In this document: positions 33,818 through 40,373 of the stretch, piece after piece
Layout: each line of letters opens with the position of its first letter
Position numbering within the stretch: the stretch's first letter is position 1
Assembly (NCBI RefSeq): GCF_001700315.1
Contig: NZ_MASJ01000010.1
Coordinates: 1 to 41,956, forward strand
Length of the DNA: 41,956 bases
Direction of reading: 5' to 3'
DNA from: Caryophanon tenue
GTDB lineage: Bacteria > Bacillota > Bacilli > Bacillales_A > Planococcaceae
Translations under genes and position numbers: made by a program
The notes under the pieces: generated by a model
Seen by the model: only the letters and a program-made list of their open reading frames with translations
What the model was told of the DNA's origin: nothing
Databases searched by the model: none

Positions 33818-34092
33818 GCTGGGACAAAATAAAGAGCTTGAGACAAAAAGAAATATCCTTCAGCAACGACAACTGCTGAAGGATATTTCTTTGCTTTTGG
33901 TGCTACGCCACATAGCGGACGCGTTTCGCAGGCATGGCTTGAGGCAAACACGATGTTTGTCACATCTGCCTTGCCACACGACGTGGCGTTTTTGGCAGAT
34001 GTTCCTCTTTTAAAAGCTCATGCTCCTGCGGTTACTCGTCGCAGAAAAACATTGCTTTTCCTGCTGAAGTCGCCGCTTGTGTCGGAACATCA
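33818..34092 (+). repeat. Dispersed intergenic repeat, copy B (longest)
   Basis: The 353-base gap between yxeA and the histidine kinase gene is mostly this element. It starts with GGGACAAAATAAAGAG and TTGAGACAAAA, and continues with the terminator hairpin and TTTTGGTGCTACGCCACATAGCGGAC. A long hairpin follows: ACATCTGCC (33962-33970) with GGCAGATGT (33994-34002), inner GCCAC/GTGGC. It ends with GAAGTCGCCGCTTGTGTCGG, an imperfect inverse of the CCACATAGCGGAC block. No ORF of note occurs inside. Shares blocks with copies A and C. Confidence 0.8.
33851..33896 (+). terminator. Terminator hairpin carried by repeat copy B
   Basis: The stem (33851-33865 with 33874-33888) is identical to that of copy A except for one loop base. 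It is followed by CTTTGCTTTT and serves the Bce-type operon. Confidence 0.85.
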
Positions 34093-34154
34093 TCTCAATC
34101 AACTTATTTTCATCAGAAATAGGGTACTATGCCAATCTCTTTCTATTTTCATCG

Positions 34155-35525
34155 TTATAATAACATAATGGTTACAGTCGTGCCAATATGTTCTGAACTT
34201 GTGAGTGTCACAGTTCCTTTATGCGCGATAACAATATCGTGTGCAATAGCCATACCTAGCCCTGTTCCATCTGTTTGTGCGGTATTGGTTCCGCGATAAT
34301 AGCGTTCAAAGACATGATGAACATCGTCTGCTGGAATGCCTTTGCCGTTATCTTGAATGATGACGGAGTTATTTGTTACAGTAATCGACACGGCGACTGA
34401 GGCATCATTATGATGCAGTGCGTTATAAATAAAATTGAGTAGAGCACGGCGCATATAATGAACATCTATGTCGCGTACCCAACTATCTAGTTGCGTATCA
34501 AATTGAATATCTCGTTCTGCATATAACGGGTCATTTAATAAATCAATCACGATTTCTCGCACAAACGACACGACATTGACCATTTCAAGTGACATCGGAA
34601 GCTGTTGATTCCGTAGACGCATCGTTAAATTTAAATCATTAATTAAATTTTTCATATGCTCTGCTTGTTTTTCAATGGTCTTCGCATAGTCGAGGCGTTC
34701 TTCATCGGATAAGTGTGCATCATCTAATAGCTCGGCATAGCCACGAATCGACGCAAGCGGTGTTTTTAAATCGTGCGTCACATTACTAATCCATTCCTCG
34801 CGCATTGTTTCTAGCTGTTGGCGTTCCTTATCAGCCTGTGCCAAGTCAGTCGCTACTTGTTGTAAATTGTTAAAGACTGGCGCATACAGCCCGCGCTTCG
34901 GTACTTTTCCAGTAGTTTGCTTCGTTTTTAACAACTGAATGCGTTCAATTAATGTCGCTACAGGTTTTGTAATGGGTAAACTAAATATCCAGCCGACCAT
35001 TAAAATAATGAGCAAATCAATAATGGCTATCGCGATCAATAGCTTTTGCATGACGTCGATAACGGATGATGTTTCATAGGTGAAAACGACGCGATTTAAC
35101 TCGGCATTTTTCACCCCAATGATATAATTATATACTTCACCATCTCCGACAAAAACGGTTGTTTGATGTTGCTCCTTGAAGCGGTAATTTTGAATCGTAT
35201 CGACTGGGCGATATTTTGTAAGGGCATCAGCTGGTGCGTTATAGTTATACACGACAAGCCCATCACTATTGACGATTTGAAGCCAAGCGTTATAGTTGTC
35301 GAGTTGTGACAGGGCATCAGGCGCAACGACAATACCATCTGTAGCTGTCACATATTGGTCAAACTGACGTGTAAACTGTTCAATTGTATGTGTATTAAAT
35401 TCGTCAAGGTCATTTCGTTGTTGCTGTACAATAAAATAAAGAAGAAATATCGTATTGGCAATAATAACGAGTGTGACGATAGCAATAACAGATAATAAAA
35501 AGCGACTTGTTAATTTAAATTGCAT
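34155..35525 (-). CDS. Sensor histidine kinase with extracytoplasmic domain
   Basis: This 456-residue kinase has TM1 about 8-33, an outside domain of about 130 residues (about 34-162), TM2 about 163-186 and a HAMP-like linker. HisKA carries the phospho-accepting His in NVTHDLKTPLASIRGYAELL (about 250-270), and the HATPase domain has DNGKGIP and GTGLGMAI. It should phosphorylate the response regulator encoded 10 bases upstream. BceS-type partners of Bce transporters lack an outside domain, so this is a different sensor class. ATG 35525 is chosen with GAGGGA 6 bases upstream rather than the longer frame to 35564. Confidence 0.92.
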   Translation of the reverse strand: MQFKLTSRFLLSVIAIVTLVIIANTIFLLYFIVQQQRNDLDEFNTHTIEQFTRQFDQYVTATDGIVVAPDALSQLDNYNAWLQIVNSDGLVVYNYNAPADALTKYRPVDTIQNYRFKEQHQTTVFVGDGEVYNYIIGVKNAELNRVVFTYETSSVIDVMQKLLIAIAIIDLLIILMVGWIFSLPITKPVATLIERIQLLKTKQTTGKVPKRGLYAPVFNNLQQVATDLAQADKERQQLETMREEWISNVTHDLKTPLASIRGYAELLDDAHLSDEERLDYAKTIEKQAEHMKNLINDLNLTMRLRNQQLPMSLEMVNVVSFVREIVIDLLNDPLYAERDIQFDTQLDSWVRDIDVHYMRRALLNFIYNALHHNDASVAVSITVTNNSVIIQDNGKGIPADDVHHVFERYYRGTNTAQTDGTGLGMAIAHDIVIAHKGTVTLTSSEHIGTTVTIMLL

Positions 35526-35535
35526 AGCAGTTCCC

Positions 35536-36243
35536 TCACTTCGGCAACATAAATTTATAGCCAAGCCCTTTCACCGTAATTAAATATTGAGGCTGTGAAG
35601 GGTCTTGTTCAATTTTTTCACGTAGGCGACGAATATGTACCATAACGGTATTATCCGAGCCGAAAAACGCTTCATCCCATACACGCTCAAATAATGTTTC
35701 TTTACTTAAAATGCGATTTGGATTCGTTAAAAATTGTACCAGTAAGCCAAGTTCCTTTACAGTTAAGTCGAGTACTTCACCATTACGTGTTATCTCTGTG
35801 CGGTCACTATTTATTTCAAAAGGACCGACTGTCAGTGGTGGTTGTTCCGTCACTGTTGTTTCTGGTATTTGTAAATAGCGTGAGCGACGTAAATGGGCTT
35901 TGACGCGGAAGGCTACTTCCTTTGGGCTAAATGGCTTTGAAATATAATCATCGCCGCCAATTGCCAAACCTAAAATTTTATCAAGTTCCTCCGTTTTAGC
36001 AGACATAAATAAAATTGGGATATGTGAAACGGTGCGTATTTTTTTACATAGCTCATACCCTTCGCCATCTGGAAGCATCACGTCTAGCAATACTAAATCT
36101 GGCTGATATCGTGTAAATGCATGCCAACCTTGTTCAAGTGAATAGGCAATATCGATATTTTGGTAGCCCTCTCGTTGTAGTGTTGCTTGCATTAACTTCG
36201 CGATATCTGCCTCATCATCGACAATTAAAATCCGTTCGTTCAT
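35536..36243 (-). CDS. OmpR-family response regulator
   Basis: The 235 residues comprise an N-terminal receiver domain with the acidic pair DDEAD (about 8-12), phospho-accepting Asp in DLVLLDVMLPDG (about 54), the Ser/Thr switch in LFMSAKT and Lys in YISKPFSPKE. A C-terminal winged helix (about 135-235) ends in HIRRLREKI and TVKGLGYKF. It forms an operon with the kinase downstream. The convergent Bce-type operon carries OmpR-type phased repeats (30731-30786), its most likely target. GGAGGG precedes the ATG. Confidence 0.93.
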   Translation of the reverse strand: MNERILIVDDEADIAKLMQATLQREGYQNIDIAYSLEQGWHAFTRYQPDLVLLDVMLPDGEGYELCKKIRTVSHIPILFMSAKTEELDKILGLAIGGDDYISKPFSPKEVAFRVKAHLRRSRYLQIPETTVTEQPPLTVGPFEINSDRTEITRNGEVLDLTVKELGLLVQFLTNPNRILSKETLFERVWDEAFFGSDNTVMVHIRRLREKIEQDPSQPQYLITVKGLGYKFMLPK

Positions 36244-36264
36244 GAAATCCCTCCAAAAAAGAAT

Positions 36265-36291
36265 TGAAACCTTTTGTTTCTATCATACGTA
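36265..36291 (+). promoter_or_regulatory. Candidate sigma-W-type promoter of the YvbH-like gene
   Basis: TGAAAC (36265-36270) and CGTA (36288-36291) are separated by 17 bases. The published Bacillus subtilis sigma-W consensus is TGAAAC, 16-17 bases, CGTA. The block TTGAAACCTTTTG also resembles the sigW promoter as I recall it. It lies 31 bases before the ATG at 36323. Confidence 0.5.
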
Positions 36292-36322
36292 ACATAACTA
36301 TACCATTCTAGGAGGTTATTCT

Positions 36323-36937
36323 ATGTTTAAAAAAATTGCTTCAGATGCGTTAGGCTTATCCGATATTGGCGTGGTTGTGCCACGTGACCAATTCGACCAA
36401 ACTGATTCGGATGATTTTATTTTTAATGAAATTGACGAGAAGATTTACTTTTTAATTAAGACAAAAGCAGATGAATATTGCTTTACGAATTACGCGCTTA
36501 TTCATGTGGACGGTGCGAACGCGATGAGTAAAAAGCGTACATTACGTCGCTATGATTATGAGTACAATACCATTGCGAATGTCGAGCTTGAAACAGCGGG
36601 AACAATTGATTTAGATGTAGAAATTAAATTTACAATTGGCAATGTGCCACTATCATTAGATATTCATAAAAAGTTTGTTGCAGAAATTAAAGATTTATAT
36701 AAAGCATTACATGCGATTTCAATGGAACAAAAACATAACGCCCATAATTTTGATGCGGCAACAGAAGGGCTTCGATTAGCAACGACAGCACTTGGACGCA
36801 TTGGCAATGACAGCATTTCACCAGCTTCGTCATTTAAAGAAATTACAAGCTTTTCACAGCGTTGGTTAATGGAACAACGTGCAGCACATGTGAAAAAAGA
36901 TTTCGGTCATGTGTACGAACTGTACATTAATAATTAA
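36323..36937 (+). CDS. PH-domain protein, YvbH-like
   Basis: This 204-residue cytoplasmic protein has a bacterial PH domain (about 20-130) containing IFNEIDEKIYFLIKTKADEY and DYEYNTIANVELETAG. It is followed by a helical C-terminal part (about 135-204) with WLMEQRAAHVKKDFGHVYE, the oligomerisation extension seen in Bacillus YvbH. The function of the family is not established. TAGGAGG stands before the ATG. The sigma-W-like promoter upstream would make it an envelope-stress gene. Divergent from the two-component operon; own terminator at 36971. Confidence 0.85.
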   Translation: MFKKIASDALGLSDIGVVVPRDQFDQTDSDDFIFNEIDEKIYFLIKTKADEYCFTNYALIHVDGANAMSKKRTLRRYDYEYNTIANVELETAGTIDLDVEIKFTIGNVPLSLDIHKKFVAEIKDLYKALHAISMEQKHNAHNFDAATEGLRLATTALGRIGNDSISPASSFKEITSFSQRWLMEQRAAHVKKDFGHVYELYINN

Positions 36938-36970
36938 TACGTGAAATAAAGTGACTGTATGTATATAAGT

Positions 36971-37010
36971 GAGGTATGAGAAATGATACAATTTCTCATA
37001 CCTCTTTCTT
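36971..37010 (+). terminator. Terminator of the YvbH-like gene
   Basis: A 14-bp perfect stem (36971-36984 with 36991-37004), 6-base loop, then TTTCTT. Confidence 0.85.
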
Positions 37011-37063
37011 CGTTTATGCTACGATGAAAAATAAAAGGGGGGAGTGTTATCGGAACATTAACA

Positions 37064-38101
37064 GTGCTTTTTTTGGCATGTTTAGGCGGTATGGTGTTTC
37101 AATTGTTGTCGATACCGATTCCTTGGATGTTAGGGCCACTTGTCTTTGTACTAATCGGTCAGTTTTTTTTACGTAATTTAGCTTGGCCTCACGCACTGCG
37201 TAATAGCGGTATGGTTTTAGTTGGTATAACAATAGGGCAAGCATTTGTAGTAGATGTTTTTTTAGAAAGTAATGTAGCAGAACTAATTATCTATTTAGTA
37301 GTACTCAATATTAGCTTATTAGTATTCGCATTTATGCTTGCGCGTCTTACACAACGCTGGACAGGACAAAGCTTTATGAATGCGCTTGTCTGTAGTATTC
37401 CAGGTGGTCTATCGCAAATCATTATGTTTGCAGTAGAGCAAAAAAATATTGATGTCGCACAAGTGACGTATTTTCATGTAATTCGTGTATTAGCCGTTGT
37501 TATTTTAATTCCATTTATTATTTCTCCACATGCAACAGAATCGCCTACGGTTCCATTTGTATTCACGGATGTTCCTGCGCTTGTGATGTTAGTCGGCGTG
37601 TGCGTAATAGGTGTGCCGCTCGCAGCGTTTTTACGTGTACCGACCCCGTATATTTTAGGGCCTGTAATTGTCGTTATGGTATTAAAAATTTATGGTGTTG
37701 ATTTACCAGTATTACCAACAACGCTGCAGCAACTGGCACAATTATGTATCGGTGCTTATATTGGATTATTATTGAAGCCTCATATGCTAAAATTATCGCC
37801 TAAAGTATTAATAGCAGGGGTTTTGAATGCAGCGCTATTACTATTGATTACGTATATTGGCGCCTTGTTATTAATGCAAGCGTTGCCGATTCATTTTGCT
37901 ACAGCGTTTTTAGCGACAGCACCAGGTGGCTTAGACCAAATGGGGATTTTAGCTGCAGCAGTTGGCGCGAGTGTGTCCTTTGTGACGTTGTTTCAACTTG
38001 TACGGATTTTCTTTATTTTCTTTGTGGCTATGCCTATTGTCCAAATGATGAATCGCAAAGCACTCAATACAAAAAACGCTAGCCGTCTATTTAACGGCTA
38101 G
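37064..38101 (+). CDS. AbrB-family membrane protein (PF05145 type)
   Basis: This membrane protein of 345 residues has about ten helices arranged as two repeats, each with the family motif: IPIPWMLGPLV (about 17-27) and RVPTPYILGPVIVVM (about 190-204). SIPGGLSQIIMF and TAPGGLDQMGIL mark the ends of the repeats. Such proteins, often mislabelled ammonia monooxygenase, are putative transporters, unrelated to the DNA-binding AbrB. The start is uncertain: a strong AGGGGGGAG (36-44 of the 37 kb stretch) is 19 bases before GTG 37064, and no standard codon lies at normal distance in frame. The last ten codons lie inside the terminator stem. Confidence 0.82.
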   Translation: MLFLACLGGMVFQLLSIPIPWMLGPLVFVLIGQFFLRNLAWPHALRNSGMVLVGITIGQAFVVDVFLESNVAELIIYLVVLNISLLVFAFMLARLTQRWTGQSFMNALVCSIPGGLSQIIMFAVEQKNIDVAQVTYFHVIRVLAVVILIPFIISPHATESPTVPFVFTDVPALVMLVGVCVIGVPLAAFLRVPTPYILGPVIVVMVLKIYGVDLPVLPTTLQQLAQLCIGAYIGLLLKPHMLKLSPKVLIAGVLNAALLLLITYIGALLLMQALPIHFATAFLATAPGGLDQMGILAAAVGASVSFVTLFQLVRIFFIFFVAMPIVQMMNRKALNTKNASRLFNG

Positions 38102-38108
38102 CGTTTTT
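38072..38108. terminator. Bidirectional terminator overlapping the AbrB-family stop codon
   Basis: A 15-bp perfect stem (38072-38086 with 38094-38108), 7-base loop, A run left and T run right. The stop codon (38099-38101) is inside the right arm. It also serves the convergent TetR gene. Confidence 0.94.
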
Positions 38109-38123
38109 ATGTGGTATACAAGC

Positions 38124-38720
38124 TTATTTATAAAGTGAATTAGTATATAAATGAACCATTAGCTCAACAACCTCATCCATTTCATGATTGGCGTTGTTTT
38201 TATGTAATACAAAATCCCACATCACTTGTTCATTTAATGAATACCATAGATGTGCTAAAACATCTGCATTGATATGAGGGTGTGCTAAGCCAATTTCTTG
38301 AACGTAGCGAATATCGCGAGCGATACTTAATTTAAAGGTATCTTGGAATTTCTTCCAAAAGTCAGCGATAAGTGGCGAACAGCCGATTGCTTCATACACT
38401 ACTTTTAACATACGTTGATGTTGAAGTGCAGCATCTATGACAAGGCACAGTTGCTTCGTAATAATGTCAATAGCTTCCGGCTTTGTCGAAGGTACAAAAG
38501 GCATTAAACCGATTGCTTGTAATGAAACTATCGTGTCATCCATAATGACGCGTAGTAAATCGTCTTTGTTTTTAAAGTATACATAGGCAGTACCGTACCC
38601 AACACCAGCTTCTTTAATAATTTGTGTCATTGTTGTTTGGGTAAAACCATTATATAAAAATACTGTTGTGCCAGCTTTTAATAATTTATTGCGTGTTTCA
38701 ATAGAGCGTTCTTGCTTCAT
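38124..38720 (-). CDS. TetR-family transcriptional regulator
   Basis: This 198-residue regulator has an N-terminal helix-turn-helix: TTVFLYNGFTQTTMTQIIKE followed by AGVGYGTAYVYFKNKDDLL (about 35-53). The C-terminal ligand domain (about 70-195) is typically variable. Its target is not clear; neither neighbour is divergent and close. GGAGAA lies before the ATG on the minus strand. A perfect 10-bp palindrome (38739-38748) just upstream suggests self-regulation. Confidence 0.92.
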   Translation of the reverse strand: MKQERSIETRNKLLKAGTTVFLYNGFTQTTMTQIIKEAGVGYGTAYVYFKNKDDLLRVIMDDTIVSLQAIGLMPFVPSTKPEAIDIITKQLCLVIDAALQHQRMLKVVYEAIGCSPLIADFWKKFQDTFKLSIARDIRYVQEIGLAHPHINADVLAHLWYSLNEQVMWDFVLHKNNANHEMDEVVELMVHLYTNSLYK

Positions 38721-38738
38721 AGAGTTCTCCTTTATAGT

Positions 38739-38748
38739 ACTTATAAGT
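38739..38748. promoter_or_regulatory. Candidate TetR operator
   Basis: ACTTATAAGT is a perfect 10-bp palindrome 19 bases upstream of the TetR start codon, placed where an autoregulatory operator would sit. The 319-base gap between the TetR and ComK-family genes otherwise contains AT-rich DNA, several -10-like TATAAT strings and the element at 38935. Confidence 0.35.
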
Positions 38749-38934
38749 GCAAATGTTTAGTAATTTTTTGTGTGTATAATGAAATAATGAGTGATTTTTA
38801 TTATAAGAATTATACAACTGAATAGTTATAGTATATACAAATTTTCAGAAAAAACATTACTTTTTTCAGTTTGAATGTGCTAAGAAAGTAGAAAAATAAT
38901 ACTGTTTGTATAGGGTGTAAAGCATTTAGGGAAA

Positions 38935-39029
38935 GTGACCAAAGGAAAAACAGCTATATAATGAAAAAAGTTATATTTTTAACATTTAGTTTCTTAGGTC
39001 TAAAGTATTGGAAAAAGGAGATAGCGTAA
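38935..39029 (+). promoter_or_regulatory. Promoter-like pair pointing antisense to comK, with a 22-codon ORF
   Basis: GTGACC (38935-38940) and perfect TATAAT (38957-38962), spaced by 16 bases, point toward the 3' end of the minus-strand comK-like gene. An ATG at 38961 opens 22 codons (MKKVIFLTFSFLGL, then KYWKKEIA) ending at 39029. Because the ATG overlaps the -10, translation from this promoter is not possible, and AAAGGA is too far upstream. I keep the promoter as weak evidence and do not call the ORF a gene. Confidence 0.25.
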
Positions 39030-39039
39030 AAGTATTGTT

Positions 39040-39504
39040 TCAAAATAAATTCGCTACGTATGTAGCGCGCAAGCATTGCTCACGGCATTGAAATGCAGAC
39101 GCTTTTACATGGAATTGTTGTTCAGCGACATACAAAATACAGCGCTTTTTAGAGATTTCTTTAAATTGATATTTCGTCGTGAATATATACAGAGAATCAA
39201 TGGCATCGTAAACGGTATATTCGTGAATAACTTGCTTCGTTTTCGGTGCATAAAAGGGAACTTTTTTAGCGAACGCTGTGAGGTTGCGCATACTATGTTT
39301 ACTGCCACGAATAGACGTCCCTTGCTCATTTAAAAACGTTTCTATAAACTCCTGACTAGTCATTGCGCTATACATACTTTTAAGAGCACCTGCATGTAAA
39401 TAAAAAACTTCACAATAATAAGGTGGCTTGACAATCGGACTCACAACAATAATTTCTTTCTTACATGTGTCATCAAATGGTTTCACGAAGCCAGTCGTAA
39501 ACAT
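39040..39504 (-). CDS. comK: ComK-family competence transcription factor
   Basis: This 154-residue protein resembles ComK, the master activator of DNA-uptake genes in Bacillus. The stretch GSKHSMRNLTAFAKKVPFYA (about 67-86) aligns by eye with the ComK GSSYAGRKAG...KPPIMV region. FHVKASAFQCREQCLRATYV (about 131-150) aligns with ELPISYNSFENQVYRTAWL. It lacks the roughly 30-residue C-terminal tail of Bacillus subtilis ComK (192 residues), as shorter relatives do. GAGGAGG precedes ATGATG; the second ATG (39504) has better spacing. An AT-box upstream (39564-39576) suggests self-activation. It is divergent from a sigma factor gene. Confidence 0.75.
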   Translation of the reverse strand: MFTTGFVKPFDDTCKKEIIVVSPIVKPPYYCEVFYLHAGALKSMYSAMTSQEFIETFLNEQGTSIRGSKHSMRNLTAFAKKVPFYAPKTKQVIHEYTVYDAIDSLYIFTTKYQFKEISKKRCILYVAEQQFHVKASAFQCREQCLRATYVANLF

Positions 39505-39539
39505 CATATTTCCTCCTCTATCCTGATTTTGATGTTCGT

Positions 39540-39576
39540 ATTATAACGAAATTTATTTGGAAAAAAAGGCGGTTTT
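39540..39576 (-). promoter_or_regulatory. comK promoter region with a ComK AT-box
   Basis: On the minus strand TATAAT (39540-39545) is a perfect -10. Upstream, AAAA-GGCGG-TTTT (39564-39576) is a perfect match to the known ComK AT-box AAAA-N5-TTTT and overlaps the -35 position. A degenerate AAAC-N5-GTTT lies at 39600-39612, 23 bases away, not one of the classic 8, 18 or 31-base spacings. The 285-base gap serves both this gene and the divergent sigma factor. Confidence 0.5.
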
Positions 39577-39789
39577 TACGGGATATACATATAATTAAAA
39601 AACTTTACGTTTTATTAATAGAGCATAATATATTTTACGTACAAGCGCTCAAATTTTTATTTTGAATCATTATCGAAAAAATAGCATAGCAAAATGTAAA
39701 TTTGGGGCGTTATTAAAAGACAAAAAACACATTTATAGTGGAAGCACCTAGGAATGATATTTGTTACATGTAGCAATAAGGAGCTTCAT

Positions 39790-40341
39790 ATGTTAAATGA
39801 GGATGTTAGGATTTCGGCGTATTTCCAGCAGGTAACACGTACAGATGACATGGATTTCTACTATTTTCAGCAAGCGTTAGCACAATACAAACCGTTAATG
39901 ACAAAGTTGGTGTATCAATACGTGGCAAAAAATCGTCGCCATGAATTTTTTGTATATGCAGAATTAGCGTTATATGAGGCATTACAAGCATATGATAGCA
40001 CAAGAGGCCCATTTAGTAATTGTGCATACCAGTATATAAAAACGGCTCTATTACGTGAAGTGCGGCGCGATGCTGCATTCACGAAGAAGCATGTACCTGT
40101 TGAGCCACAAACATTAATGTTAATGGCACATGATGAACGCACTCCTCGCCATATTGAAGAAGTATTCGAACGAAAAATCGTCGCACATGTATCTGAAGAG
40201 GAACTCGCTTTTTTATATGCTTTATACGTAGACAATTACTCATACGCGGAAATAAGTGCTCGTTTCGGCGTGCCGATAGAGACGTTAAAAAAGAGAAGAC
40301 AACGTTTAATTGCAAGACTTACAGCACGAAGCCATGTATAA
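39790..40341 (+). CDS. Sigma-70-family RNA polymerase sigma factor
   Basis: This 183-residue protein has region 2 (about 25-95) with YKPLMTKLVYQYV, AELALYEALQAYD and FSNCAYQYIKTALLREVRRD. Region 4 (about 135-180) carries the helix-turn-helix YSYAEISARFGVPIETLKKR. Region 3 is absent, as in SigH-like/ECF-sized factors. No anti-sigma gene is adjacent. AAGGAG lies 6 bases before ATG 39790. It is divergent from the comK-like gene and may share its control region, so a competence role is plausible but inferred. Its stop overlaps the first possible start of the helicase frame. Confidence 0.82.
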   Translation: MLNEDVRISAYFQQVTRTDDMDFYYFQQALAQYKPLMTKLVYQYVAKNRRHEFFVYAELALYEALQAYDSTRGPFSNCAYQYIKTALLREVRRDAAFTKKHVPVEPQTLMLMAHDERTPRHIEEVFERKIVAHVSEEELAFLYALYVDNYSYAEISARFGVPIETLKKRRQRLIARLTARSHV

Positions 40342-40373
40342 TGAGCAACAGCATAGAAGAAAAGAGGAACGGT

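Noticed and set aside
33953-34168. 71-codon plus-strand open frame within repeat copy B
   Set aside because: It lies inside a dispersed repeat, includes the long hairpin arms and is not preserved in copy A, so it is not a gene.
38961-39029. 22-codon plus-strand ORF that resembles a small hydrophobic peptide near comK
   Set aside because: Its ATG overlaps the TATAAT that would be its own -10, and the nearest AAAGGA is about 14 bases away, so there is no convincing translation signal.
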